Of a stretch of 64,000 bases of DNA, positions 10,655-22,540 are shown one piece after another (positions within the stretch are counted from its first letter, which is position 1; every line of letters begins with the position of its first letter). A program made the position numbers and the translations under genes. The notes under the pieces were generated by a model. That model had not been told where the DNA came from, made no database searches, and worked only from the letters and a program-made list of their open reading frames with translations. The stretch is from Gigantopelta aegis (Eukaryota; Mollusca; Gastropoda; Neomphalida; Peltospiridae). The stretch spans positions 42,121,118 through 42,185,117 of the forward strand of contig NC_054706.1 of NCBI RefSeq assembly GCF_016097555.1, given 5' to 3'.

Positions 10655-11268
10655 CAATCTTTGATCAATCTAATTAAAATTAGCTCCACTATTACATGTG
10701 GATCTAACACCAGCCAGTTGGAGTTCATGTCCACCAATCAAAACCTTACTTGCAGAATCCTGCCAGTGATTTAAAACTAACAACACTGCGTAGTCCCCAA
10801 TGTTCAGGTAACATTTCATCTGTAAATAATAATTTAAATATTGACCAATCACACTTCGCCTTTTATAACGTTATTTGGGAGCATACAAATTCTAAAAATA
10901 TCGGGTGAGTCTATTTTAGTGGCCGCAGTACAGCGAACCATACCAATACGTACTGGGTGGGTTATCGGTCTTCAATTTTACATTAAAAATCATTTATTTA
11001 TTTATAAAATAAAAAAAAACTAAATCAGTCTTCAGTTTTACATTACAAATTATTTATTTTATAAAATAAAACATGTTTTAAGGCATTCGTAATTCACACG
11101 AAACATGTCGTATACCCTCAGGATAATTCGGAATGTTTTCAAATTATTTTTAAATCACTGGCAGGATTCTGCAAGTAAGGTTTTGATTGGTGGACATGAG
11201 CTCCAACTGGCTGGTGTTAGATCCACATGTAATAGTGGAGCTAATTTTAACTAGATTGAATCTTTGAT
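10655..11268. repeat. foldback repeat with 120-bp arms
   Basis: Arms 10655-10776 and 11150-11268 are reverse complements at about 95% by eye (core GGCAGGATTCTGCAAGTAAG). The 370-bp loop holds a 55-60 bp unit repeated twice (10966-11025 and 11026-11075, TCTTCA(A/G)TTTTACATTA). No coding sequence. It could be a foldback MITE or a local inverted duplication. Confidence 0.8.
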
Positions 11269-11639
11269 ATACTGGTTAGTGTGATCAATCCTACATACCA
11301 CTGGTATATCTGAGATTTCATTAAACATTAATTTATAATAAAAATTATGAACTATGAGCTTTATGGTTTAAATTTATGTTGCTGTATATATTGTATACCC
11401 AACTTAACTTTACCTCAAACTAATGGCATTCCCCCCTAGACTGGTCTGAACATCCCAGCAGCCAACGGGATGGCTTAAAATCTTCCAGTTAGTCCTTTGC
11501 TTCCTTCGCTCTTACTCTCATTAAAAATCTACGCCTTCATGGATTATGTGTTGATTTAGTTGAGTGTTTTTAATGTGGATTGGTATTATCAGTATTTGTT
11601 CCTTCTGTTTATAAGTTTATTTGTTATTTTTAGTCCATA
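11269..11639. other. no recognisable feature
   Basis: No exon, RNA gene or repeat copy was recognised. Confidence 0.5.
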
Positions 11640-11875
11640 TTAGTGAGCCAGTGCACCACGACTGGTCTATCAAAAAGTCTGTGGTATGTATTACCCTGTG
11701 TGGGATGGTGCATATAAAAGATCCCTTGCTGCTAATCGAAAAGAGTAGCCCATGAAGTGGCGACAGCTGGTTTCCTCTCTCAATATCTGTGGGACTACAT
11801 AATATGTCTGACGCCATATAACCGTAACTAAAATGTGTTGAGTGCGTCGTTAAATAAAACATTTCTTTCTTTCCA
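11640..11875 (+). mobile_element. SINE, 5'-truncated, tail A
   Basis: Starts in the body at GAGCCAGTGCACCACGACTG and ends with GTGCGTCGTTAAATAAAACA and TTTCTTTC. The tRNA head is missing. Confidence 0.85.
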
Positions 11876-12750
11876 TATTAGGGGTGTAACGATATACTTG
11901 AATATTCAGGGCTAGGATGGATGCAGGATTTTGGTAAAAGGCAAATAAATATACATAGTCTGAAATGTCATTTGGAGTATAAATTGAAGAACTGTTTTGG
12001 GCTGATATTTACAGGTTGTAAGTATATAATGCCAGACACACAATTTAATATAAAAAAATATATATATTAATTTTAAAACAGTTACTTAGTTTGTTAATCC
12101 CATGGTTCATGTAGATAATCAAGGCATCTTGTGATCGAACTTGATTCTGAAACATCATCATGGATCTCACTAGACAAAGTCCAAACCAGTCCATTGTGAA
12201 TTCCATGACATGCAAGGAATTTTCTGTCCATTCCTGCAGGACTTAATTTTTCATTTTATCAGACTAATATACATACCGACGATTTTTCACATACATCTGT
12301 TACTTCAGTTCTGTAGTTTGGATAATGTTGCCAATATTAATTTCAATAATTAATGGTTCATGGAAACTATCACGACCTTGTCAATATGTCCCTTCGACTG
12401 ACGTGTGCAGATGTATCCTTGTTTTAGTTGAATGAATCATGCAATATGCTTCAAGTACATCTAATCCATTTTTCTGCAACTTTGATGCAATGGCCTTCAC
12501 AAAATGCAAGCTGTTCTAGCTTAGCAATGATGTGGCTGAATGTGCAGTCTTGACAAGAGGCCTTGTTCCTTAACCCGGCTGTGTCTATCCCATGACCAGT
12601 TGGTGTAATCATCAGAAGGACTGACAAACAGCTCAAAATCATTAAATAGAATTTTCAGTTACTATATGTGTGATAAGTGTGACAGAAAAATAGGATTCAC
12701 CTGATCAGATGATTACTTTAAAAAACGGACTATCTATTACATATTTCTAT
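11876..12750. other. no confident feature; possible decayed coding DNA
   Basis: The minus strand at 12060-12650 gives short open pieces in several frames but no family could be named. Treated as non-coding. Confidence 0.35.
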
Positions 12751-12864
12751 GTGGGGGAAAACTGACTTGGTTTGGGGGTGAACTAACACATTTTGGGGGG
12801 GGATATGGTTTGGGGCGAACAGACATAGGGACAATCTGACTGGGGGCAAACTGGCTTGGGGGCG
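12751..12864. repeat. degenerate G-rich minisatellite
   Basis: Imperfect repeats of about 17-25 bp built on TTGGGGG(C/T)GAACTGACT. Several G4-G8 runs on the plus strand give quadruplex potential. No gene. Confidence 0.6.
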
Positions 12865-13441
12865 AAACGTCATGGATTCAATTAATTAGTGCTTCGGCTA
12901 TATTCGGATAACATGTATGTCGAATTGCTTTGGAAATCTGGCCTATGGCCACTTTAATGTGAAACGAAACAATTCGTAAATTAGTGAATAAAAATTAACA
13001 ATGTTCATATTAAACCAGACAGCTTTATTCCAATCTAATTAAATATATGATTTATGTGTAGTTATGGTACTAATTTATTGGATACATGATGCTATGTAAT
13101 TTATAGATCATGCATCAGACATTCACATTGTATATATATTTATATTTTTAAAAATAAGGGCACTTGAACTCGAGAAGGGTTGGGTGTGCAATACTGGTTC
13201 ATTTGTTTTGACAATGTCCGAACATGTTTTGTATTAGATCAAGCGCATAAACCGATCCTTTGTTATTCACCATGTATCTTATTTTGCTTCTGTCAAAAAA
13301 CTGTATAGTCTCGTTCAACCAGCCTTACAAGTTACATGAGAGTCACAGGAGAGAATATATTGTCAGTGTATGCAAGTTAACTTCAATATGCTGCCATCTT
13401 CAACAACTACCATAAATCCTCTCGATTAGAGGCCGGGTCTC
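12865..13441. other. no recognisable feature
   Basis: AT-rich; ends in sequence resembling the flank resumed after the SINE (GGCCGGGTCTCAGAGA), which recurs near 14025 as GGCCGGATCTCAGATT. Confidence 0.45.
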
Positions 13442-13702
13442 AGAGAAAGAAAGAATGTTTTATTTAACGATACACTCAACACATTTTATTTATGGTTATA
13501 TGTGTCAACTATATGGTTAAGGACTACACAGATATAGAGAGGAAACCCGCTGTCGCCACTTCATGGGCTACTCTTTTCGATTAGCAGCAAGGGATCTTTT
13601 ATATGCACCATCCCACAGACAGGATAATACATACCACGACCTTTGATACACCAGTCATGGTGCACTAGCTGGAGCGAGAAATAACCCATTGGGCCCACCG
13701 AC
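13442..13702 (-). mobile_element. SINE, tail A, head lost in a poly-G run
   Basis: Minus-strand SINE from tail TTATTTAACGATACACTCAA to the body (GGGCCCACCGACGGG). The head is replaced by the G26 run at 13703-13728, so the copy is broken inside the B-box region. Confidence 0.85.
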
Positions 13703-13728
13703 GGGGGGGGGGGGGGGGGGGGGGGGGG
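13703..13728. repeat. poly-G run of 26
   Basis: Homopolymer at the break point of the SINE head. Exact length is uncertain because such runs are hard to sequence. Confidence 0.85.
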
Positions 13729-14880
13729 CTTAGAGAGTCTCGAAAACAAATAGAGGACTGCCTTGAATAGAAGTGTACCTTCTAAGAAGGCCATCTTCTG
13801 CTATCAAGTTGATGACCACGTTATACTCGTCATATCCATTGCATAATGTCAAAAACTAAAAGGGTTTTTCATTTCTTAGTGAGACAAGAACTTTGCACAT
13901 ATACAAAAAAACAAGGTTTGGTAGCCAACATTAAAATATTACCTTACAACAAGGCTGTTTTAGAATATTTTGCATACAAAAAAGTGGAAGCCTGCCTTGA
14001 ATAGAGAGCTGCCTTGAATACAGGCCGGATCTCAGATTGTCACAAAATACTAGCACTTTCTTTTAAATTCCATGAAACCATTTCCACATGTATGCATTTA
14101 AATTGCAGTACTCATTAAAAGTTAAATAAAATCATTGTGATAATATCTACCAGGCTTCAACGTGTTACTAGTAGTTACCAATCGGCTACCTTACTTTTGA
14201 TTTAAATAGTATTTATTTTCGTGACATACTGCCTTGTAAACCCATAAATACTGTTTTGTAAATAGTTGTGTTTTTAAAGCCGTCTAAAGTCGAGTCATGA
14301 AAATAGAAACATGTTTTCCTCCACTGGTAAACATGACGTGATTAAAACAACATTCACGACTGGAGACGTAGTTATCGTGGAGGGATCCTTTATCACGATA
14401 AGCACGAGACTATTCGCAGAATAACACATTTGAAGTCGACATTTCAAATAATTAACGTTTGAGTTTCAAACAGACAAGTAAAGACACACAGTGACTCAAC
14501 AATCGAATTATTTTGCAAACGCTTGAAATTCGAGTTAAGGGAGGTAACATCATAATGAAGTATTACCTCCCGAACGTCACCATGTTTACTCTTGAATACT
14601 GGAAAATCTTTATTTTTCAAACAAACTACCGATAAAAAACACGTTTTATGGAAGATAAATTGCTACTGGTCCACTGTGTTTTCCGATGTCCAGTTTTGTT
14701 TACAGATTAAAATCAAATTATTGAACAGTCACAAACTGGCGAATGTGATTTTATTTTTTAGTCACCAGGGAATGTTTTTAGCCGCTATAGAGCACTGACC
14801 TCGTTCATCTTAACTTGTTACTCACATGTCAATTGTTACAGTACTACCATATTATATATATTATATCTGTTTACAATAAA
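13729..14880. other. mostly unannotated; small GGAGGTAA hairpin
   Basis: Repeated phrases CTGCCTTGAATAGA (13758, 13992, 14010) hint at an old repeat. At about 14539-14571, GGGAGGTAA and TTACCTCCC form a short hairpin. No gene was recognised. Confidence 0.4.
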
Positions 14881-14883
14881 ATG

Positions 14884-15141
14884 TCAGCAACTTTGTTAAT
14901 GGTTTTTACATCTCACAATATTGGTATGGCATTGATTTTAGATTGGAAAATTCATATCTTATGGCTTAGATATATAGATGCCATATTCTTTATTTGGGAC
15001 CGTTCTGAGCAAGATCTAAATAAATTAATTCAGTATGGCAATGAACAACACCTGGCCATTAAATTTACACACACATATTCAAGGAATAAAGTGACATTTT
15101 TAGATGTTGATATTATTAAAGTGACAGACCGTGGTTTATAA
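14884..15141 (+). pseudogene. Penelope-like reverse transcriptase fragment
   Basis: An open stretch of about 85 residues contains WLRYIDAIFFIWDRSEQDL, NEQHLAIKFTHTYS and VTFLDVDI, the order and spacing of the palm of Penelope-like reverse transcriptases (YIDD box, then IKFT...E.S..., then FLD). The catalytic YIDD reads YIDA, so a key aspartate is lost. The fragment starts and stops abruptly with no GIY-YIG endonuclease near it. It is a dead 5'- and 3'-truncated relic. Plus-strand neighbours are unrelated. Confidence 0.7.
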
Positions 15142-15626
15142 ACACTACGATGTATTGTTCACTATTATTATTAAATCAGTTTTTGATAATTTAACTTAGA
15201 AGTATTTATATTTTATTATTTAGACTATTCATTTTCGTACTACTGAAGTAGTTCTGTTCATCCAGGTTTGTGTAATACCCCAAAATAAATTTTTTATAAT
15301 CCTAAAAATGCGTGTTCATCTGAGAAGTAATGTCAGATGGTTATCAAGACAAGCTTTAGTTACTTTTAGATGGTATTTTCCTATTTAAGCATCACAGACT
15401 TTAGCTTCACTCTTTTATAACCTTATTCAAATGTGTTGCAGATTTGTAGATTAACTAAAGTAAATGTTTATTTTCATGGGCTGAAACTAGGGTCTGCACC
15501 TTTAAAGCAGATAGTGGATTTTTTTTTTTTTTTTTACCCCATTTGAACAGTTATTTAGTAATAATGAACACCACTGCCTAGTAAGGTAAACATTTTGGAT
15601 ACACAGATTACAAACTAAAATACCAC
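15142..15626. other. no recognisable feature
   Basis: AT-rich with an 18-base T run at 15519-15536. Nothing coding. Confidence 0.5.
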
Positions 15627-15745
15627 ATGGACATTCCCGAGTTTGCTGCAGTTTTTAAGATGTTATAGAGACTTTTTAGCGATTGTAATTACATATCAAA
15701 TATATTTTTCTGCATAAAATATTAGTGGCTGTATTTAAAAAAAAA
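15627..15745 (+). mobile_element. 5' end fragment of the AGGGACATTCC element
   Basis: GGACATTCCCGAGTTTGCTG through GCATAAAATATTAGTGGCTG matches 4013-4135 of the TTAA element. It ends in an A run. No right end follows. Confidence 0.75.
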
Positions 15746-16506
15746 AAAAAATTAAGATTCATTGCCCCCAGAACATAGGCAGTAAACAGGTTGGGGAGCC
15801 ATGGTCACTGCCTTACAAAGTACATATTTAAACAATAGTATCTAAACAAAATATGCTATTTAAATATGTTAATGCTTTCTATGATATTTATAAGACGGAA
15901 AGGGAGAGAGGGAGGGGTCTAATGTCTGTTGTCACAGCAATTTTTCTATGTGCATTAACTTACTAATTTTTGACTGCTTTTGTATATATATATAGAGAGA
16001 GAGAGGTTATTACCAGAGTGTTTTTCGGTATCGTCAATATCATATATTAGGAATAAAAATTGTATTATGCGAGCCTCGGGCACAACGTACAAAATGTCAG
16101 ACATGGGTGCGTTAAGACATCCCATTTGTTGGGCTGATAGTAGGTACATATGTTTGCATAACTTTTACACATATTGAAATCCAAATGCTACTTAGGAAAC
16201 CTCACTCTGGACATAATCCACGAAGGCCATACATTCCTTCTTTCATAATTAATGTGTTGGATGGGCATCGTTAACATGTTTAGTACTAACAATATGAGTA
16301 ACCCTTCAATAGTGACGCTGAGTGTATTATAAATATATATAACAGCATTGAAAACGCACCACCAAGAAATGTTTGGATTTCAAAAAGAATACCTGAGCAA
16401 TAAATGTTTTTGTTGTGAACAATAGATGGATGACTGATAATGACAACAAACAAAAAAGGATGCACAATCATTGATTAGTTTTAATTCATCTACATATGAA
16501 AGACAC
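15746..16506. other. no recognisable feature
   Basis: Contains a short TA/GA run near 15984-16005. No gene was recognised. Confidence 0.5.
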
Positions 16507-17340
16507 GTGGGGTCAGCAGCGCGTATGACCAACATCTGCAGCAACACAACATCTTCTCATCGACCCGATAAGTCTGTGAATAGTGTTCTGTGGGATAGCA
16601 TTCCACTCCTGCTGTAGTGCATTTTCCAGTTCTCTAAGGTTATTCATTTGTAGACGACATGAGATGCGTTGACCAAGGTAATCCCAAAGATGCTCTGTTG
16701 GCAATAAATCAGGGCACAGTGCTGGCCATTCAAACAAAGGGACATTATAGTTCGCTAGATACTGTGTTGTAATATGTGTTGTATGCGCTCGGGCGTTGTC
16801 TTACTGAAATGTGTGCATATCCTGATGCTAATGAAAGAAGGGAATGATGTGATTTTGCAAGATGTTATCCCGGTAGTAAATGGCATTCATTCTGCCACGG
16901 CAAACATGGAGTGCTGTTCAGTGATGATAACTGATCCTGCCCCACACCATGACACTCCCTCCACCCCATCGATCCGTCTGGACAAGGCAGTCATTGTGGT
17001 AACGTTCTCCATGCCTATGCCACACCCTTAAATGGAAATGGGATTCGTCAGAGAATAGCACACCATGCCAACGTTGTAATCTCCAATGACGATACCTTCC
17101 TGCCAAACGACGGTGCTCATTTCGATGTCAATCAGTCAGGATAGGTCCAACATATGGTCGTTGAGCACGCAGCCCAGCAGAGTGAAGACGGCGACACACA
17201 GTGTCTGCGCTGATAACCCCTCGTCGACCTTGAACAGTTGGTGCAGTCCTGGCAGCTGGCAGCATTCGATCATGAATATGGAGGCGAACAATATGGCGAT
17301 GTTCTCGTGGTGTTGTAACATGTCATTGGCCTGGACATGG
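16507..17340 (-). pseudogene. Tc1-like transposase, broken
   Basis: DDE transposase of the Tc1/mariner superfamily in pieces. From N to C on the minus strand: a helix-turn-helix segment (TVCRRLHSAGLRAQRPY, about 17150-17210), WRLQRWHGVLFSDESHFHLR with the first catalytic Asp (about 17050), QTDRWGGGSVMVWGRIS, then FQ-stop-DNARAH where the Gln codon has become TAA at 16801-16803 next to the second Asp, and LLPTEHLWDYLGQR with the catalytic Glu (about 16690). Frame changes separate the blocks. Terminal repeats were not identified. It is a dead copy. Confidence 0.85.
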
Positions 17341-17562
17341 ACAGACAACATTTTTAGAAAACGAATATAACAAATGAATGTTTCTAATGGTAAAATTGTT
17401 TGGTTAAAAAAATATAAGCTGCATTTTGAGTTTTAAGAAAGATATAAACAGACATCCAGAAAGATATTTATGTTAAAACATAAGGACCATATATTTTTGT
17501 CAAGTATCTGTAAAAAGAGTTTTACCAGACACTGTGACAATCATGTTACTTCAATAACTCAA
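17341..17562. other. no recognisable feature
   Basis: Spacer between the transposase relic and a SINE. It contains ACTTCAATAACTC, part of the SINE target duplication. Confidence 0.5.
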
Positions 17563-17897
17563 TGGGGCGGGAAGTAGCCCAGTGGTACAGCGTTCACTCG
17601 ATGCTTGGTCGGTCTAGGATCGATCCCAGTCGGTGGGCCCATTGGGCCATTTCTTGTTCCAGCCAGTGCACCATGACTGGTATATCAAAGGTCGTGGTAT
17701 GTACTACCCTGTGTGGGATGGTGCATATAAAAGATCCCTTAATGCTAATCGGAAAGAGTAGCCCATGAAGTGGCGACAGCGGGTTTCCTCTCTGAATATC
17801 TGTGTGGTCCTTAACCATATGTCTGACGCCATATAACCATAAATAAAATGTGTTGAGTGCGTCGTTAAATAAAACATTTCTTTCTTTCTTTCTTTCA
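17563..17897 (+). mobile_element. SINE, head 1 with tail A, complete
   Basis: Best complete copy of this subfamily: GGGGCGGGAAGTAGCCCAGT head, GGATCGATCCC B-box region, body, tail A ending GTGCGTCGTTAAATAAAACA and (TTTC)n. TTCAATAA occurs just upstream (about 17549) and directly after the TTTC repeat (about 17894), a plausible target duplication. Confidence 0.9.
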
Positions 17898-18277
17898 ATA
17901 AGTCCGTAAGCATATAGTAGTACAACTGAGAACAGACAAAAATAGTTTTTCAAATTAGTTTTCATTCAAATTAGTCTTTGAAAATCATACAAGAAAGGTA
18001 TTAAAAAATGTACCATGTTATGAGTGGGTGAAGTTCAATCTTGCTGTCTTTGCTTATTTTAACCTTATTTTTATGAATGTGACATTTGTTTACTTTTCCC
18101 ATGTAAAATCAACAATCTCAGAAAACACAACCACCAAAGCAGGTCAACATATAATATCTTTGCCAGGTTGTAGATTTCCCCCATGTGATGACTCAAATAT
18201 TTATATGGAAGGGTGTGTGTGTTCAATAGTGTGTATGTTTGTTTGTACAGATACATAATTAGATCTTTACTTTGTAG
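17898..18277. other. intron preceding the death-domain exon
   Basis: No coding motif. Ends with the pyrimidine tract and acceptor ATCTTTACTTTGTAG used by the exon at 18278. Confidence 0.6.
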
Positions 18278-18540
18278 ATCTGACAAGAGAGGTGAAGTTT
18301 CTCACGAATCACTTGGCGAAAGACTGGCGGTTTTTCGTTCGATCTCTTGGTGTTCAAGAAGATGACATCGATATGGTTGTTGAGAACTATCCACGCAATG
18401 TGCGGGAACAGATTAATCAGGCAATCTGGATCTGGCTGTACAAAGAACAAGAGAATGCCAGAAAGCAACACTTCACGAATGCTCTACTGGATGTACGTAG
18501 GAGAGATCTCGCTCACAAGTTAAATACTAATGATTATTAA
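18278..18540 (+). CDS. FADD-like death-domain protein, terminal exon
   Basis: The exon opens after the acceptor ATCTTTACTTTGTAG in phase 1 (first two bases AT complete a split codon) and encodes about 86 residues to TAA at 18538. A death domain is recognisable: AKDWRFFVRSLGV (helix 1-2), DDIDMVVENYPRN (helix 3, with the FADD-type YPRN signature), EQINQAIWIWLYKE (helix 4), then NALLDVRRRDLAHKL (helices 5-6). The protein ends just after the domain, as in FADD, the adaptor linking death receptors to caspase-8 through an N-terminal death effector domain. That DED was not found in this window, so a different single-death-domain adaptor is not excluded. Possible poly(A) signals: ATTAAA at 18684 and AATAAA at 19180. 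No disabling mutation is seen. Confidence 0.75.
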
Positions 18541-20358
18541 ATGTAGATCATGCAGTTTTCACCAATCTTTATGACTATGGACAGGAGATCATTTAAGTAG
18601 TATTTTAAACATATTATTTTCATGCATATACACACTTCATCAATCTAAGCTGTCTGTTGGTGGATAATGAGAGACACTGAGCCATTAAAACATGATCTGG
18701 GTTTGAGATACCAGACATTGTTATTGGGCTTCTTAGATGTTTGAATTTAGGGTTCATACAGATGATGGAAATGCTTGAAAATCATGGAATTGAGACCTCA
18801 CAGGGAAAACAATTGAGTGATTAATTGCTCCCCTAATTTATGGGGTGCTATTTATGATATTACCATTTTTTCATGTTTATTAATGAGAAGAAAAAACCCC
18901 CCACCCCACATGGAATTGTAGACCAAATTTAATTTACTAGTGTAGTAATGTTTGTAAAATAACTACAACTGTTTTGAACTGAATTTGTTTTGGGTTTTTA
19001 ACAATTGTTTACATTAGCGGATAAAATGTACATTACAGAAAGATTCGTTACCATAAAATATGAATTTTTGTTTTAAGGACCAAAATCTATTTTTTGTAGC
19101 AAACCATGAGTTACCAACCCTTTCACTATTGATAGAAATATGTGACTATAAGGAAAGAAGAACTTTTATGCACATTTTTAATAAAACTCCAGTGAAATAC
19201 ATTTTGGGCATGACTTGTTTATTATGTGAACGAATGTGCTTCTAAAGTTGGTAATGAATCTTTCATATTTAAAAAAGTTGTATAAGATAAATCTGAGATT
19301 TCAATATAAAATGTTCAAAGTATATTTATACAGAGAATTTTATTTGATTTTTTTAAATATATCACAATTGCATTTGTATTCACTTGTTTAAAACAGACGT
19401 CATGATGAAGAATGCTTTTTTAAGTTTAGTGGTTAATAAGTTCTTTTTAAAAAGTAAGTTGTTGTTTTTAGTGAGGTGTAAAAGTGCAAATCATGAGGTT
19501 GAAACTCCAGTTACAAAAACATTTTACATTCCATTTTTTCAACATAGCAGTCTTGAGCACCATTCGACAGTTACTTAATGCAAAAAGTTACATTTTTATA
19601 CACCCTCCTCGATGTAACCTCCAGTCAAGGTGAGTAGAACGGATTATATTGCAACCAAATGGAGAACAACTGAAAACACACTGCTATAATTGGAAGATGT
19701 TTGTTTACATTACCCCAGAGTTTCAATTATCATTGGAAATTGTTCATACATTGTTTCATGTTTTAATCAACATTATATGGTCAAATATGTAGATATTATT
19801 TTTGAATTGTATTTTTAGCAGTTTGTTAAAGTGACTGGTTCGTAGAAATATTTTAAAGGAAACATTGGTAACTTTAATATTTCTTTCAGTCATCTGTTTA
19901 TAATAGCACTAATTAACCTTTTTAATAAATGCACAGAATAATGGATGCATTGTGCCACTAATATATGTTAATTAGGTCTTCAATATAAATCGACAGAAAA
20001 AGAACTGGCAAAGCTGTGCGTTTAAACAAGTTGTACATGTGTGTAGTGAACCTTTCGGATGTCATTTTAAATACCCTAAAATATACTAACATTGTTGTTT
20101 ATGATATTTTACAGTTAGTTTTTAGCATTCTTATAGCTGTGTGTACAATTTTAATTGGCCCAAAGTTAGTTGAAATATAAATAGATTTTGATATGATATT
20201 ATGAAAGATTCGTTACATTTAAAGGGAAAGACAAGTCAAACCTGAGCTTTATGTGTTGGAAAGATGCATACCCGGACCACCAACACATACTGACACTTTA
20301 ACAAATGAAAAGCACGTAATTTTTGAGTTAATAAAAAAAATGTGATTATTCCTGCTAT
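18541..20358 (+). other. 3' UTR and downstream sequence of the death-domain gene
   Basis: AT-rich. Candidate poly(A) signals are ATTAAA at 18684 and AATAAA at 19180. Bases 18905-18960 resemble the inside of the MITE at 63491 (ATTGTAGACCAAATTTAATT). TTTAAAGGGAAAGACAAGTC at about 20219 may be one end of an unassigned element. No further exon was recognised. Confidence 0.45.
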
Positions 20359-20831
20359 GGTCTCACTACACAGATGTCATCTGCCATCGAAACCCATGTT
20401 AAATTGCCCAACTTCAAATGACGATTGCCAATAGAACGGGTTCTCGTTGGCACTAACAACATACACGTTTGCGAACATACATTATATAAGCATTTATTTT
20501 CACTCCAAAATTAAGAAAATTTCCGTCTCTGTTTTTTGCTAGATGACTGCATCTGGCTGTAATACTGGTCCAAACAGGTGGTTCATTAACAGATTCACTC
20601 CAGCTGTCTCTTGCACTATATACCCGTGTTCCAAAAGGTCAATGCACAATATTACAAAATAGCATTGGCAAAATACAGCCCGAAGGCTTACCATTAAACA
20701 TACATATTGTTTTAATTCTTCACCATTTTCTAGAAGTGAATATGTGAGCCAATACTTGTGTCACAACTAGGAACTATAGTGGACCGTGATGAATGAACTC
20801 TCACCTAGAAGTGATCTGTGTAGTGAGACCT
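20359..20831. mobile_element. MITE with GGTCTCACTACACAGAT TIRs, copy 1
   Basis: Terminal inverted repeats GGTCTCACTACACAGAT and its complement. About 473 bp, non-coding. A second copy lies at 21727-22167 in the same orientation. Flanks are TAT on the left and TTAA on the right in both copies, so a TA-type target is possible but unproven. Confidence 0.8.
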
Positions 20832-21726
20832 TAAAGTTTATTAACAGATTTTGTCAAACTTGATTTGAAGTCAGTTTAATAATTTGGGTCATTTACACCA
20901 TGAAAAGCCACACTAGACCAGTGTAACTTATGAACTTTAAATAATACACCAAAAGATAGATGCACCATACCATCCAATAAAACTTCATATCACATTGTTA
21001 GTATGTTACTCCTTGGTCATCCACACAATAGATGGCCATCAAACAAACAGCCACTACATTGTATGACCTTTTTGGTAGTTCTGATACAAGGAACATACAA
21101 AGAAGCTAATTATCTAGTTAGTTCATTAAAAATATTTGTTTTCATCAATAGTTGCTGTGGGCAACAATTATTGCATAATGGAGTATTGAAATCCTGGGTT
21201 TTTTCTGTATATTTTAGCATGAAGATCCACACATTATTAATGGCAGATACAAATTCTACTTTTATAGTAGAATACTATGTTATATAGTAGAATACTATGT
21301 TATATAGTCACATTACCATCAAAACTGTTTGTCACTATGACTGTACAGTCCAAAAAATTCATTAACCACAAAATCACAGAAATTAGGGTGAATTTGGATA
21401 ATGACCTTGTGACCTTGAATTTTGACCTTTTACAATGAGAAACTCAATGTTAGACACTCAGATTATTTTATATATTGCATGTAAGAACACTAGCATATAC
21501 ATTTTGACACCCTCCCCCAAAATATAAAAAAATAAAATAAAACAAAATGATAAAAATAAATAAAATTGACGTTTGCAATATTTACCCAAAGAGGGCCACC
21601 ATAAGCTTGGTTAAAACCCAAATCGATGAAATTACCTTTTACAAGGATGCTACACTAATACATTTTCATTTTGGCTTACTAAACTTATATTTTTGTGGAT
21701 AAACAGTAATTTCATGTTTTACATTA
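20832..21726. other. no recognisable gene
   Basis: Includes a small tandem (TATAGTAGAATACTATGT twice, about 21262-21305). One 94-residue plus-strand frame has no recognisable motif. Confidence 0.45.
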
Positions 21727-22167
21727 TGGTCTCACTACACAGATGTCATTTGCCATTGAAATCCATGTTAAATTGCCCAACTTCAAATGACGATTGCCAA
21801 TAGAACAAGTTCTCGTTGACACTAACAACATACACCATTGCGAACATACATTATATAAGCATTTATTTTCACTCCAAAATTGAGAACATTTCCATCTCAG
21901 GTTTTTGTTAGATGACCGCATCTGGCTGTAATACCGGTCCGAACAGGTGGTTCATTAACCGATTCACTCCAGCTGGTCAGTGCACAATATTACAAAATAG
22001 CATGGGCAAAATATAACCAGAAGGCTTACCATTAAACACACATATTGTTTTAATTCTTCACCATTTCCTAGAAGTGAATATGTGAGCCATAACTTGTGTC
22101 ACAATTAGGAACTTTAGTGGACCGTGATGAATGAACTTTCACCCGAAAGTGATCTATGTAGTGAGAC
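21727..22167. mobile_element. MITE with GGTCTCACTACACAGAT TIRs, copy 2
   Basis: About 441 bp, roughly 90% identical by eye to 20359-20831, with a small internal deletion. It directly abuts the dispersed repeat at 22170. Confidence 0.8.
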
Positions 22168-22169
22168 CT

Positions 22170-22540
22170 TAACTGGGGGCAGCCATTTTGTTTCCTTTTT
22201 TTTTTTTATCGCATCCGGTACTCCAAGCTTGGGAGGAAGTGACGTCAGCTCCTACCAACTCCTGTATGCACAGTGTAAACAAAGACAGTAATTTACGACA
22301 AGACTCATTGCTTTGATCAACCTGACTTGTAAAACAACATAAATGACTTGATAATATAATAAAACTATTTTAGTAAATATATTTCAATTAGCTTTAACAG
22401 AAAAAAATGGGGTTATAGTATTTTTCTTTCTCTCTATTGCAAAAAAGACCACCCAAAATCCCGAAGTGATAATTTTCTTTTCTTTGAGACTACGTAATTG
22501 GTCAGTTCTGTGGTTTTAGATGGGGAAAGTCTACTTAATC
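22170..22540 (+). repeat. dispersed repeat with GGGGGCAGCCATTTTG end, copy 2
   Basis: Same family as 10080-10479 in the opposite orientation. Confidence 0.7.

Noticed and set aside
12060..12650. Possible decayed gene on the minus strand
   Set aside because: Short pieces in several frames gave no family motif; kept as unannotated.
14539..14571. GGGAGGTAA/TTACCTCCC hairpin as a terminator or element
   Set aside because: Nine-base stem only; no flanking duplication or associated gene.
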